Of a DNA stretch of 64,000 nt, positions 9,082 to 18,006 are shown piece by piece. The position numbers and the translations under genes are program-made. Within the stretch, counting starts at the first letter, position 1. Each line of letters opens with the position of its first letter. The DNA is from Bog-756 sp963734435. GTDB lineage: Bacteria > Actinomycetota > Acidimicrobiia > Acidimicrobiales > RAAP-2. Below the pieces are notes generated by a model, which was given only the letters and a program-made list of their open reading frames with translations, was not told the origin of the DNA and made no database searches. The stretch spans positions 62,001 to 126,000 of the forward strand of contig CAVTHA010000009.1 in the NCBI GenBank assembly GCA_963734435.1, in the 5' to 3' direction.

Positions 9082-10740
9082 ATGTTCCCCTACGCCATGG
9101 AGACGTTCAGCGCCGAGGAGGAGGACGTCCTCCGTCGCTACGTCACCAACCTGGACAAACCGGTATTCGCCCTGGTCAACCTGCCTGAGGTGGTCAAGGG
9201 CGCCCTGTTCGCCCGCTATTCGCGATCCGCCAAGAGCCTGCGGCGACTCTTCCTCGACGAGTTCGTCGGCGAGTTGGACATCGCCGGGGATGTCACGGTC
9301 GACGCCACCGTGGGCCTCAAGCGGGCAGAGGATCTCTACCAACGGGTGTTCATCGAGTACGGCGACGATTCGGTGGCACAGCTCGGTGGGGTCCACCTGG
9401 CATGCGAACAGGCATCCAACGTCCTCACGAAGGTGATCGAGCGGGGACGGCTCATGGCCTATCTGGAGCAGTCGACCCGCTACATCCCCTACAACAGCCG
9501 GTTGAACTCGGGCCACTACCGCTACTACCGCGATGCGGCCCTGCTCCGTTCCCCGCTCGGGGCGCGCTACGTGGGCGAGATGGACCGCATGTTCGACACC
9601 TACGGCGAACTGCTCGAAGAGACCCAGATCTGGTTGGCCCAGCGTCATCCCCGCCACCCGGGCGACTCGGACTTCGTCCACCGCCAGGCGGTCCGGGCCA
9701 AGGCCCTCGACGCCCTGCGCGGCCTCCTGCCGGCGGCATCGCTCTCCAACGTCGGCATCTACGGCAGCGGTCAGTCCTTCGAGTTGCTGCTCCTCCGCAT
9801 GCGCTCACATCCGCTGCGAGAGGCCCGTCAGTACGCCGAGCTGATGCTGGAGGAGTTGCGCAAGGTGATCCCTTCCTTCCTCCAACGGGTGGACCGCCCG
9901 GACCGGGGCGGGGTGTGGTCCGACTATCTGGCAAGGACCCGGCGGGACAGCGCCGAGCTGGTCGAGTCACTCCTGCCCGACCTGGTCGATCCGGCCGGAG
10001 GGGGGGTGGGCGGTCCCTCGGGGCAACCCTCGGTCACCCTCGTCGACTACGACCCCGACGGTGAGGACAAGGTGATCACCGCCATCTGCAGCCCGCTCAC
10101 CGGTGCCGGGGAGCAGCAGGTGGCGGAGCGGGTGGCCCGGCTCGGGGCCGAGGAGAAGCGCTCGCTGCTGCGGGCCTACGTGGGGGAGCGGTCGAACCGG
10201 CGCCATCGGCCCGGTCGGGCCTTCGAACGCACCGGCTACCGGTTCGACGTGGTCACCGACTACGGCGCCTTTCGCGACCTGCAGCGCCACCGGATGCTCA
10301 CCGTCGAATGGCAGCCACTCGGCACCCGGCTGGGCTACGACGTACCCGACGTGGTGGAGGGCGCCGGTCTGTCCGGCCGGTACGTGGCGTCGCTCGAGCG
10401 CTCGCGCCAGCTGTGCGAGGACCTGCTGCCCTCCTTCCCGGTGGAGTCGGCCTACGCGGTCGCCCTCGCCTTTCGGATCCGGTACACCATGCAGATGAAC
10501 GCCCGTGAGGCCATGCATCTCCTCGAGCTCCGCTCAGGTGCGCAGGGCCATCCGAGCTACCGGTGGGTGGCCCAGGAGATGCATCGCCAGATCGCCGAAC
10601 GGGCCGGGCATCGGCTGCTGGCCGAGGCCATGTCCCACGTGGACTTCGGTGCCGACGAGCTCGAGCGGCTGGAGGCGGAACGCCGCGCCGAGGACCGTCG
10701 GAATTCGATGTCGGCGGCGGGAAATCCGGCAATCCGCTGA
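9082..10740 (+). CDS. Double-domain ThyX-like (flavin-dependent thymidylate synthase family) protein
   Basis: 552 residues, about twice the size of ThyX. Two ThyX-like halves can be traced. The first has a signature-like stretch RGRLMAYLEQSTRY near residues 130-145; the second has LQRHRMLTVEWQPLGTR near 393-410, followed by the ThyX-type helix REAMHLLELRSGAQGHPSYR. Neither half has the exact RHRxxSxNExSxRY motif of active ThyX, so dTMP synthesis cannot be assumed. ATG start 12 bp after the helicase stop, so the two genes may be co-transcribed. Confidence 0.8.
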   Translation: MFPYAMETFSAEEEDVLRRYVTNLDKPVFALVNLPEVVKGALFARYSRSAKSLRRLFLDEFVGELDIAGDVTVDATVGLKRAEDLYQRVFIEYGDDSVAQLGGVHLACEQASNVLTKVIERGRLMAYLEQSTRYIPYNSRLNSGHYRYYRDAALLRSPLGARYVGEMDRMFDTYGELLEETQIWLAQRHPRHPGDSDFVHRQAVRAKALDALRGLLPAASLSNVGIYGSGQSFELLLLRMRSHPLREARQYAELMLEELRKVIPSFLQRVDRPDRGGVWSDYLARTRRDSAELVESLLPDLVDPAGGGVGGPSGQPSVTLVDYDPDGEDKVITAICSPLTGAGEQQVAERVARLGAEEKRSLLRAYVGERSNRRHRPGRAFERTGYRFDVVTDYGAFRDLQRHRMLTVEWQPLGTRLGYDVPDVVEGAGLSGRYVASLERSRQLCEDLLPSFPVESAYAVALAFRIRYTMQMNAREAMHLLELRSGAQGHPSYRWVAQEMHRQIAERAGHRLLAEAMSHVDFGADELERLEAERRAEDRRNSMSAAGNPAIR

Positions 10741-10875
10741 CCTGGGGGGTTGGTCAAACACGCAGGTGGGGAGTGGTCGGCACCATTTGACGACCGCCGG
10801 TACCGGTGGCCTATCGTGCGCCCAGTCCCAGACGCCCCGACGAGCTGGCCGCATCCATGGCACGTGCTCGAGGGA

Positions 10876-11028
10876 GGGATGCTGTGAGAGGCGGAGGAGG
10901 CCCAGGGGATCGAGTAGAAAACATTCCCCCGAGACCGGCGGAGCGAACCGGCCGTAGGTAGCGGGGGAATGGTGCCAAAGACCCCTGGGTCCGACCGCCT
11001 GTGACTGGTTCCCGATCTCCGACATCCC
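10876..11028 (+). ncRNA. Candidate structured RNA or long leader (unassigned)
   Basis: The intergenic sequence folds as nested, co-linear helices. GGGATG (10876-10881) pairs with CATCCC (11023-11028), AGGCGG (10889-10894) with CCGCCT (10995-11000), CCCAGGGG (10901-10908) with CCCCTGGG (10982-10989) and CATTCCCCC (10922-10930) with GGGGGAATG (10963-10971). Between the last two helices lies an A-rich internal loop of 13 and 10 nt. The rod with a central bubble recalls 6S-type RNA, but a leader for the DUF4193 gene 190 bp downstream is equally possible. I could not match it to RNase P, tmRNA, SRP or a riboswitch class. The strand is assumed from the flanking genes. Confidence 0.5.
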
Positions 11029-11220
11029 GTCTTGGAGGCAGAGCAAAATTGCGCCGGGCCACATTTCGGGAATAAGCCGTGCTGCCGGTTGGTTGCCGGG
11101 CTGCGGAGAGTGTGGGACCGGGGTAGAGCTCCGGGAGCCGAGCAGGCCGGGGCCGGTGGAGGGAACGGTCGAGTGGTCGCACGGTCTATGCTCCGCCAAA
11201 ACTCACATCGGAAGACCGAG

Positions 11221-11697
11221 ATGCCACAAGAACTCGACGAAGTCGAAGGGCCTGAAGAGCTGATTGAGGGAGACCTCGACGAGCTGGCGGAGGACGACGA
11301 CCTCATTGCCGAGGACGACGCCATAGCCATTCCCGACGAGGAGGACGACGCCGTCCTGGCCGAGGAGGAAGTGGAAGTAGACGACGTCGTCGATGTCCCC
11401 GAGGTGGGCACCAAAGCGCCGGCCAAGGCCGGGGAGGAGGCCGACGAGGAGGACGAGGACGAGCCGGAGGACGAGGACGTCGAGGCCAGCCTGGACACCA
11501 TCCTGAAGGAGCGCCTGGTCGTCGAGGAGGTCGAGGACGACGAGGACCCGCCTGAGCCGGAGGACCGTACGGGCGACGGCGTGGAGCGGGTGCTGCCCAA
11601 GCAGCCCGGTGAATTCGTCTGCCGATCCTGCTTCCTCGTCAAGCATCCCAACCAGCTGGCGGACAGGAAGAAGATGGTCTGCCGCGACTGCGTGTGA
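11221..11697 (+). CDS. DUF4193 zinc-ribbon protein with long acidic region
   Basis: 158 residues. Residues 1-120 are dominated by Glu and Asp and are probably disordered; the C-terminal 35 carry CxxC (CRSC) and CxxC (CRDC) pairs around FLVKHPNQLADRKKM, the DUF4193 pattern found across actinobacteria (Rv2699c-like). Its function is not established. The acidic arm is longer than in mycobacterial homologues, which are about 100 residues. Start ATG 11221 has GGAAG about 10 nt before it; an in-frame ATG at 11188 would add 11 residues. The candidate structured RNA lies upstream. Confidence 0.85.
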   Translation: MPQELDEVEGPEELIEGDLDELAEDDDLIAEDDAIAIPDEEDDAVLAEEEVEVDDVVDVPEVGTKAPAKAGEEADEEDEDEPEDEDVEASLDTILKERLVVEEVEDDEDPPEPEDRTGDGVERVLPKQPGEFVCRSCFLVKHPNQLADRKKMVCRDCV

Positions 11698-11709
11698 CAG
11701 GAGCCAACG

Positions 11710-12252
11710 ATGCCAGAGCCGCGTGACGAGACCCCGGGGGGGCCACCGCTCAACGAGCGCCTCTGGGATCTGCTGATCTTCATCCCGGCCGGCATGGCCG
11801 TCTCTGCGGTCGAAGAGCTCCCGCGACTGGCGGCCAAGGGTCGCGAGCATCTGGGTGTGCGGGTGAATTCGGCGCGGGCGGTCGGGCAGTACGCCGTGAA
11901 GACGGGCCGCCGCGAGTTGTCGCGGCGCTCGGGCGGCCTGCTCGGTGGGAGGCCGGGTCCGGCCGGGGCCAAGCACGATCGGACGACCGGTGCCTCGGGG
12001 GCCAAGGCGCCGGCCGGGGTGGTCCCCACGCCCCGCCCGTCGGGGAGCACCCCCCAAGGCAACGGGCATGTTCCGGCGGTATCGGCGCTTGCCATCCCCG
12101 GGTTCGACACCCTCTCCGCCTCCCAAGTGGTCCAGCGGCTCGACGGCCTGGATCGGGCCGAGCTGGTGTCGGTGCGCACCTACGAAGCGTCCACGAGGGG
12201 CCGGCGGACCATCCTGAGCCGGGTCGACCAATTGCTCGACGAGCGGTCCTGA
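11710..12252 (+). CDS. Hypothetical protein with C-terminal IPGFDTLSASQVV module
   Basis: 180 residues, 12 bp after DUF4193. A hydrophobic N-terminal stretch (WDLLIFIPAGMAVSAV, about 19-34) is followed by basic helices and a Pro/Gly-rich linker. The C-terminal module has IPGFDTLSASQVVQRLDGL and then RAELVSVRTYEASTRGRRTIL. This module recurs in actinobacterial proteins annotated as lipid-droplet associated or of unknown function, where it looks like a small helical binding domain. Function unknown. Confidence 0.7.
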   Translation: MPEPRDETPGGPPLNERLWDLLIFIPAGMAVSAVEELPRLAAKGREHLGVRVNSARAVGQYAVKTGRRELSRRSGGLLGGRPGPAGAKHDRTTGASGAKAPAGVVPTPRPSGSTPQGNGHVPAVSALAIPGFDTLSASQVVQRLDGLDRAELVSVRTYEASTRGRRTILSRVDQLLDERS

Positions 12253-12296
12253 GCCCGGACGGCCAGGGCCTGGCACCGATCGGACGGCCCGAGGCG

Positions 12297-12773
12297 ATGG
12301 AGGCGGTCCGTCCGGCCACCGCCGATGACCGCCCGCGCCTGCGGGAACTGGCGGGGGAGTGGCTCGAGGGCCTGCTCGGCCAGCGAAACGGCCGCCTCCT
12401 GTTCGAGTCGGATCCGACCGACCCCGACGGCGCGGGTCTGGCCGACCGCCTGGCCGGCATGATCGGGTCGCCCGGGCGGGTGGTGCTGATGGGAACGCTG
12501 GAGGGCGTGGTCACCGGATTCGCCTGCGGCCGCGTCGATGAGCGTCCGGATGGCGACCGGCAAGGTGTGCTGGAAGCCTGCTACGTCGAGCCGGGAGCTC
12601 GGGGCGTGGGGATCGGACACCTGTTGGTCGAGAGCGTGGTGTCGTGGCTCGCAGACCAGCGGGTCGAAGGAGTCGACGGCACCGCCCTCCCTGGTGACCG
12701 CCAGGCCAAGAACTTCTTCGAGTCGGCCGGATTCAAGGCCCGCATGCTGACCATGTACCGACCGCTCTCTTGA
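12297..12773 (+). CDS. GNAT-family N-acetyltransferase
   Basis: 158 residues with the GNAT fold order. An N-terminal VRPATADDRPRLREL strand-helix is followed by the acetyl-CoA-binding motif A (CYVEPGARGVGIGHLLV, about 101-117) and a C-terminal AKNFFESAGFKARMLTMYR strand. The substrate cannot be told from sequence. Last gene of the rightward run that begins at DUF4193; the next gene is convergent. Confidence 0.85.
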   Translation: MEAVRPATADDRPRLRELAGEWLEGLLGQRNGRLLFESDPTDPDGAGLADRLAGMIGSPGRVVLMGTLEGVVTGFACGRVDERPDGDRQGVLEACYVEPGARGVGIGHLLVESVVSWLADQRVEGVDGTALPGDRQAKNFFESAGFKARMLTMYRPLS

Positions 12774-12797
12774 GCGCCGCCGCCGAGTTGTCCGCGG

Positions 12798-14075
12798 TCA
12801 GGAGGCGCGCCGACCCTGGATGGAACGGGCCGGCACCGGACGGCGGGGGCCCGGAGGCGGGGGAATGGGAATGCCCATGAGCCGGGCCAGCTCGGGGACA
12901 TGGCCCGAGGCACGGCGAGCCGCGGCCAGCAGGCTCTCATCCGCACCGGCCGGCAGGCCCTGGGGCTTGACCGTGCGGCGGACCGGGGAGTCGACCACCA
13001 CCTCGAGCAGTGTGAGCCACTCGTCGGTGGGTGTGTCGGCCGACATCGCCTGGCCGGCCGCGGTGGCCAGGCGCACCGCCAGCTCGGCTGACAACCGGGC
13101 CGCCGGCTCGGGCGGCCGGACGGATGCCCGTACGGCATCGGCCACCCGCCCCTCGTCGAGGGATGTGGTGATCCGTTCGACCCAGCGATCGCGCAGGGCG
13201 GTGACCCGCTGATCGAGTGAGGTGCGCAGCGCGGCGGCCATCTCGGCTCCCTCTCCGTCGAGGGTGACCGTGGAGCCGGCCGCCACGATGGAACGCAATT
13301 CCCGCAAGGGTACGTCCTTGCCGGCCGCCCGGGCGGCGGCGGCCCGGTCCTTCCAGGCGGCCAGATTGACCAGGGGTAGGAGCTCCTCGGCCATGGCGAG
13401 CAGCGGGGCCGGGGTCACCTCGGGCCGGCCCTCGGCGCGGGCCCGCCCGTTCTGTTCCTCGATGGCCTGGCGGACGGCCGGGATGCCGCCCCTGAGGAGC
13501 TGCTCGGCCACCGGGAGCTGCTCGGGTCGGAGCGTGGCCAGGGCGGCGTTGCGGAAGGTGCTCGACGGGGTGAGGCGGCGTGGCCCGTCCCGTCTGGTGC
13601 CGGTCCGGCTCCGCTCCCGCTTCGGTCCGCTCGGGCCGCGACCCCGTCCCTCCTCGTCCGTCGCTCCGCGGTCGGGGTTCCGGCTCCGGCCGGACGTTCC
13701 GTCGCCGGGCACCCGCTGGCGGCCAGGCCGCCGGGTCGAAGGTCGGCGACCCGGGGCGGTGGGCTCGTCCCGGCGCCCTCTCGGCTTGCCGGCCAGCACG
13801 ACGTTGACGTCGGGACCGCGCGGCACCGAGCCGATGATCTCGATCGTCTCTGCCTTGCGGCCCTCGGTCTTGGCCTTTCCCGGCGACAGGGCGAGGACCG
13901 TCGTGCCGTCGAGCGTGGTCTCGACCTCGGCGCGCAAGACCGATCCCGCCCCGGACCCGGCCGGCACCAGAGCGGCGTCGACGGTGCCACGCGGCTGCCG
14001 GGCCCCGGCGGCACGCCACGTCCAGGTGGATTCGTCGGTCTGGCTGGTGAGCTCGACCTCGATGCGATGGGCCAT
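12798..14075 (-). CDS. Hypothetical basic protein with Arg/Pro-rich linker
   Basis: 425 residues, start ATG at 14075. The N-terminal 110 residues look like a beta-rich domain (MAHRIEVELTSQTDESTWTWRAAG). Residues about 110-185 are Arg/Pro/Gly-rich and disordered. The rest is helical and alanine-rich, containing AALATLRPEQLPVAEQLLRGG. The very basic linker suggests nucleic-acid binding, but no known catalytic motif is visible and I do not recognise the family. It is divergent from the HtrA gene and convergent with the acetyltransferase. Confidence 0.7.
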   Translation of the reverse strand: MAHRIEVELTSQTDESTWTWRAAGARQPRGTVDAALVPAGSGAGSVLRAEVETTLDGTTVLALSPGKAKTEGRKAETIEIIGSVPRGPDVNVVLAGKPRGRRDEPTAPGRRPSTRRPGRQRVPGDGTSGRSRNPDRGATDEEGRGRGPSGPKRERSRTGTRRDGPRRLTPSSTFRNAALATLRPEQLPVAEQLLRGGIPAVRQAIEEQNGRARAEGRPEVTPAPLLAMAEELLPLVNLAAWKDRAAAARAAGKDVPLRELRSIVAAGSTVTLDGEGAEMAAALRTSLDQRVTALRDRWVERITTSLDEGRVADAVRASVRPPEPAARLSAELAVRLATAAGQAMSADTPTDEWLTLLEVVVDSPVRRTVKPQGLPAGADESLLAAARRASGHVPELARLMGIPIPPPPGPRRPVPARSIQGRRAS

Positions 14076-14271
14076 ACCGGGCGACAGGCTACTGCCGTGA
14101 CCCACCGGGCCGCGAACCGACGCGTCGGGCTCCGGTAAGAAGGCCGTAAGAACCCCCTGAAATGCGGGTTTGACCGCGCGTTGGCGCCGTACCATGTCAC
14201 GACTGAGGACCAGGGTTCGAGCAGGTCGGCAGGCGGCCGGCCGGCAAGCGGACCGTTCGAGGAGGCAGGTC

Positions 14272-15798
14272 ATGGAGCACTCGGAAGTCGACGGTCAACC
14301 TGCCCGGGACGAGGAGGCAGGCGCTCCACCCACGGCCCCGACACCGCCGGCCTCGACGGCAGTGCCACTCGGCCCGGTCAGCGAGCCGACCGCCGAAGTG
14401 CGGCCTACCCCGACCCAACCGGTACCGCCGGTGCCACCGCCGGTCGCCGAGCCCGGCGTCCCGTCTGCCTGGCGCGACGCCCCCCCACCCATGGGTGGGC
14501 CCACCCCGGCTGCGCCATCGGGCGGTCCCAGTTCTGCCTACCAGCCGCCGTCCGGCCCGCCGTCCTCGACGATCGTACCGGTGTGGGGGCCGATCGGCCC
14601 GTCTCCGGCCACCGAGCCGGCGCCGGCCGGCCGGCGGGCGCCCGGCTGGCTCTGGGTCGTCGTGTCGGTGGCGGCGGCGCTGGTCGGCGCCCTCATCGGC
14701 GGGGGCATCGTGGCTGCTTCCAACAGCAACGGCTCCACCACGGTCAAGGAGATCTCGGCCGGTCCCGCCCTCCTCAACGGCACCACCAACATCGAGTCGA
14801 TCATCGCCAAGGTGCTGCCCGCGGTGGTCTCCATCGACGCCAAGTCGCCCCAACCATCGTCGCAGGGTTTGTTCGGCGGCAGCTCTGGGAGCGGGGTCCA
14901 GGACGACCAGGGCACCGGGATGATCATCACACCCAGCGGTGAGGTGGTGACCAACAACCATGTGATCTCGGGGGCGACCACCATCAGCGTGACCCTCTAC
15001 GGCAAGACGACATCGATGCCCGCTACCCTCATCGACACCGACCCGACCAATGATGTGGCCCTCCTGCAGATCAACGGGGCATCGAACCTGCCCACGGTGT
15101 CCTACGGCAACTCGGACAACGTGCAGGTGGGTGACGCGGTGGTGGCCATCGGCAACGCCCTGGGCCTGTCGGCCGGCTCCCCGACGGTGACCCAGGGGAT
15201 CATCTCGGCCACCGGTCGCACCGTCCAGGCCAGCGACCCCTCGGGCAACGGTACCGAGACACTGACCAACATGTTCCAAACCGACGCGGCGATCAACCCC
15301 GGCAACTCGGGCGGTCCGCTGGTCGACAGCTCCGGCAAGGTCATCGGGATGAACACCGCCGTGGCGGCCAGTTCGGACGGGACCTCCCAGGCCCAGAACA
15401 TCGGGTTCGCCATCCCCTCCAACAAGATCAACAATCTCCTCACCCCGTTGCGCAACAAGTCGATCGCCCCTCAGAGCTCGGGGGGCACCGCCTTCCTCGG
15501 GGTGTCGCTCGAGACCCTCACCCCGCAGCTGCGCAGCCAGTACAACTTCGTCCCGAACCAGGGCGCGGTGGTGTTGCAGGTGGTGACCGGCTCGCCGGCG
15601 GATGTGGCCGGCCTGCAGCAGGCCGACGTGATCACCTCCTTCAACGGCAAGGCGGTGACCAGCGCCGACCAACTGGCGCAAATGGTGCAGAGCGCCAAAC
15701 CGGGTCAGAGCGTACGAATCGGGCTCTACCGGGGCCAAGCCCAGATGATGGTGACCGCCACGCTGGCGTCCTCGGGCCAGAGCCAGACCGGCAGCTGA
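14272..15798 (+). CDS. HtrA/DegP-type membrane-anchored serine protease with PDZ domain
   Basis: 508 residues. A Pro-rich cytoplasmic N-terminus (1-120) is followed by one membrane helix (about 126-150), a trypsin-like domain with triad His230 (TNNHVIS), Asp261 (TNDVALL) and Ser346 (NPGNSGGPL), and a PDZ domain from about 409 to the end. This is the actinobacterial HtrA layout, used for extracytoplasmic protein quality control. ATG 14272 has a strong GGAGGCAGG site just upstream and is preferred over earlier in-frame starts, which add an Arg-rich out-of-character stretch. Confidence 0.93.
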   Translation: MEHSEVDGQPARDEEAGAPPTAPTPPASTAVPLGPVSEPTAEVRPTPTQPVPPVPPPVAEPGVPSAWRDAPPPMGGPTPAAPSGGPSSAYQPPSGPPSSTIVPVWGPIGPSPATEPAPAGRRAPGWLWVVVSVAAALVGALIGGGIVAASNSNGSTTVKEISAGPALLNGTTNIESIIAKVLPAVVSIDAKSPQPSSQGLFGGSSGSGVQDDQGTGMIITPSGEVVTNNHVISGATTISVTLYGKTTSMPATLIDTDPTNDVALLQINGASNLPTVSYGNSDNVQVGDAVVAIGNALGLSAGSPTVTQGIISATGRTVQASDPSGNGTETLTNMFQTDAAINPGNSGGPLVDSSGKVIGMNTAVAASSDGTSQAQNIGFAIPSNKINNLLTPLRNKSIAPQSSGGTAFLGVSLETLTPQLRSQYNFVPNQGAVVLQVVTGSPADVAGLQQADVITSFNGKAVTSADQLAQMVQSAKPGQSVRIGLYRGQAQMMVTATLASSGQSQTGS

Positions 15799-15866
15799 CC
15801 GGGTCGTCCTTCGGGCCTGGGGTGCGATCGCGCCCACCGGTCTCCTAGGTTGGGGGCATCGACACT

Positions 15867-16523
15867 GTGACCCCGAGCTCTGCTGCCGACCCGAGGCCGT
15901 CGGACACGGCCGATGCCGCCCGCCGGCCGCTCGAGCGTCTGACCGCCCGCCGAGCCGAGCCCCGGCGCGACGGCGAGGCTCCCGACGACGGGGCATTGGC
16001 TCTCATCCTGCACGCCGCCACCACCGTGCCCGACCACGGAGGGTTGCGTCCCTGGCGGTTCGCCGTGGTTCGGGGGGCGGGCCAGGACCGTTTCGCCGAC
16101 GCCCTGGAGGCGGGACTGCGCGAGCTGCGGGGCGGGGACCAGCCCGAGGCAGCGGTGGCCAAGATGCGGGGGAAGGCCCATGCCGCGCCGTGCGCCGTGG
16201 CCCTCATCGCATCACCCCAGCCGGAGTCCAACGTCCCGGTATGGGAGCAGGTCGCGTCGGCCTCGTGTACGGGCTACGCCATGGTCCTGGCCGCGGCCGA
16301 ACTGGGTTTCGGGGCGGTGTGGAAGAGCGCGGCCGTCGTTGACGCCGGCCCGGTACGGGCCTTGTTCCGATTGGCCGACGAGGAGCGCCTGCTCGGATGG
16401 ATCAACCTCGGCTCGCCGGCGCCGCCGGGCCGCAGGCGCCGACCGGAAGAGGAGCCTGTCGACCTGGGCGGTCTTGTCACGATGGTCGGAACCGACGACC
16501 GCCCATTCGACTCCAACCCCTAG
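15867..16523 (+). CDS. Nitroreductase-family flavoprotein
   Basis: 218 residues of the FMN-dependent nitroreductase fold. An N-terminal RRPLERLTARRAEP segment holds the phosphate-contacting arginines. PDHGGLRPWRFAVV and then AAAELGFGAVWKSAA form the FMN-binding core, as in YdjA-type minimal nitroreductases. The physiological substrate is unknown. GTG start; 69 bp after htrA. Confidence 0.85.
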   Translation: MTPSSAADPRPSDTADAARRPLERLTARRAEPRRDGEAPDDGALALILHAATTVPDHGGLRPWRFAVVRGAGQDRFADALEAGLRELRGGDQPEAAVAKMRGKAHAAPCAVALIASPQPESNVPVWEQVASASCTGYAMVLAAAELGFGAVWKSAAVVDAGPVRALFRLADEERLLGWINLGSPAPPGRRRRPEEEPVDLGGLVTMVGTDDRPFDSNP

Positions 16524-16534
16524 CTCCGCTCAGC

Positions 16535-16999
16535 TCATGAGTCGGTGCGTCCGAGGCGGGCGGTGAACTGGCGCCCGTACTGCCACAGCAACTGATCGCC
16601 CTGGCGCCAACGACGGACCTCGAAGTCGGGTAGCCCTAACGGGCGGAGCACCAGGACGCCGGCCTCAAAGGTGGCAGCCACCCGGATACGGGTGGTGAAG
16701 TCGATCGCCATCACATCGTCGACTCCGTGTTCGAAGGTGCCGTCGGCCCGCATGTCGTGCACCACTCCGCCGGCGGTCACCACCACGCGGTCGCCGGCCT
16801 GCTCGAGCCGCTCGACGTGGTTGGTGAGGCCTGCCGCGTCGAAGGCGGGATCCTCGGAGGTGAGGTCGACGACCCGCCACGTGCCTCGCAGGTCAGGTGC
16901 CCCCACCACGATCGGTTCGGTGCAGCGGGCCAGGACCGGCGGCGGCATGGTCGATCCGTATCCGCCCGGCGGGGTGTGGGCCACCGCGATGTCTCCCAC
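16535..16999 (-). CDS. Conserved hypothetical, lipocalin-like beta protein
   Basis: 154 residues, GTG start. Mostly predicted beta strands with the repeating pattern LRGTWRVVDLTSEDP, RVVVTAGGVVHDMRADGTFEH and FEVRRWRQGDQLLWQYGRQ, which suggests a small barrel. No signal peptide. It lies 34 bp downstream of the DUF1330-like gene on the same strand and is probably co-expressed with it. An internal ATG at 16948 is an alternative start. Function unknown. Confidence 0.6.
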   Translation of the reverse strand: MGDIAVAHTPPGGYGSTMPPPVLARCTEPIVVGAPDLRGTWRVVDLTSEDPAFDAAGLTNHVERLEQAGDRVVVTAGGVVHDMRADGTFEHGVDDVMAIDFTTRIRVAATFEAGVLVLRPLGLPDFEVRRWRQGDQLLWQYGRQFTARLGRTDS

Positions 17000-17033
17000 C
17001 GCGGTCAGGGTTCGGCTCCGGTCACGTGACCAA

Positions 17034-17861
17034 TCACACCGAAGACCCGACCGACTGCTCGAGCCGGTCGATGGTCGGCCGCAGGATCATCGTGTAGGTG
17101 TCGGCGATCGCCACCTCTCGGTGGTGGCGATGGGCTTCCAGACGTTCGGGATCGAACACCACGGCCATGAAGGCGGCCTTGCTCGGGAAGGCGTTGAAGC
17201 GCACCTGATCCCAGGACCTGCCGTCGCCGACGATGGTGCCCTCGGCGGCAAACCATCCGGCCAGGCGGACGCCGTGGGGAACCGCCACTGCTCCGGCGGC
17301 CTCTTGGTACTGCACCATGTTGGTGTCGGCTTGTCCCTCGTGGAACCGGATGACGTGCGTGACGAGTACCGGGCCGTCGTCGGCGGTCGGCGGATGCGGA
17401 ACGTCGGACCACGGGGGCGCGTCATCGGGCAGGGGCGGCGGGGCGAAGGGTTGGCCTCCGACGATGATGGTCTGTTCCATCCCGGCGTCCTTGTGGGCGT
17501 GCTTGTCGACGAACTCGGGACGCGACTGCATGTCGATGAACGCACGACGCGTCGGGTACTTGACCACCGCCACACGATCCCAGCGCGGTGAATCCCCGAG
17601 CAGCTGCTCGTCCACGTCGGCGACCAGGACCACCTCGGCACCCACCGCGGCCAGGGATTCGAGCGGAGCGTAGCGGTCGTCGGCCTCACGGCCACTGACC
17701 TCGGCCGCCCGCCCGTCGGCGTAGTCGGCCCGGGCGCGGTACTTCATGAGGTTGACCATCCACACCGGGCCGTCCTCGACCGTCGGGGTGGTGGCCAAGC
17801 GGCGGGCGTAGTCGGAGTCGATGGTGCCGTAGCGCACCGGCGGCGTCGGAGTGGTGGTCAT
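17034..17861 (-). CDS. Duplicated ferredoxin-like (DUF1330/EthD-like) protein
   Basis: 275 residues, start ATG 17861 with GGAAGC upstream. Two dimeric alpha-beta-barrel (ferredoxin-like) repeats can be seen. Each has a VWMVNLMKYR- or VLVTHVIRF-type strand, a Trp-Asp segment (RWDRVAVVKYPTRRAFIDM; SWDQVRFNAFPSKAAFMAVV) and a closing xxIIV or TMIL strand. Such folds occur in DUF1330 and antibiotic-monooxygenase-like proteins. Fusion of two copies would make an internal dimer. Function unknown. Confidence 0.75.
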   Translation of the reverse strand: MTTTPTPPVRYGTIDSDYARRLATTPTVEDGPVWMVNLMKYRARADYADGRAAEVSGREADDRYAPLESLAAVGAEVVLVADVDEQLLGDSPRWDRVAVVKYPTRRAFIDMQSRPEFVDKHAHKDAGMEQTIIVGGQPFAPPPLPDDAPPWSDVPHPPTADDGPVLVTHVIRFHEGQADTNMVQYQEAAGAVAVPHGVRLAGWFAAEGTIVGDGRSWDQVRFNAFPSKAAFMAVVFDPERLEAHRHHREVAIADTYTMILRPTIDRLEQSVGSSV

Positions 17862-18006
17862 GGCTTCCTTTCGCACCCCCGAGCGGTCTCCTCGGTCCCA
17901 GGTGCTCAATGTGGCAGGTTTACTGACATAATAGGCCCAGCACCGAGGCTGTCCGCATCGGGCGTTGTCGGCCCGGTAGCTGGCGCAGAGGGAGGAGGGG
18001 TTGGTC

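Noticed and set aside
10955..11015. Cobalamin-riboswitch-like string (GGGGAATGGTG ... CCGCCTGTGACTGG)
   Set aside because: It resembles the B12 box loosely, but the GGGGGAATG part pairs perfectly upstream, the GCC-AGA-ACC end is missing and the downstream gene is not B12-related.
10876..11205. RNase P RNA, tmRNA or SRP RNA
   Set aside because: Size could fit, but none of the universally conserved segments (GAGGAAAGTCC, tRNA-like T arm, GGAAGCAGCC) is present.
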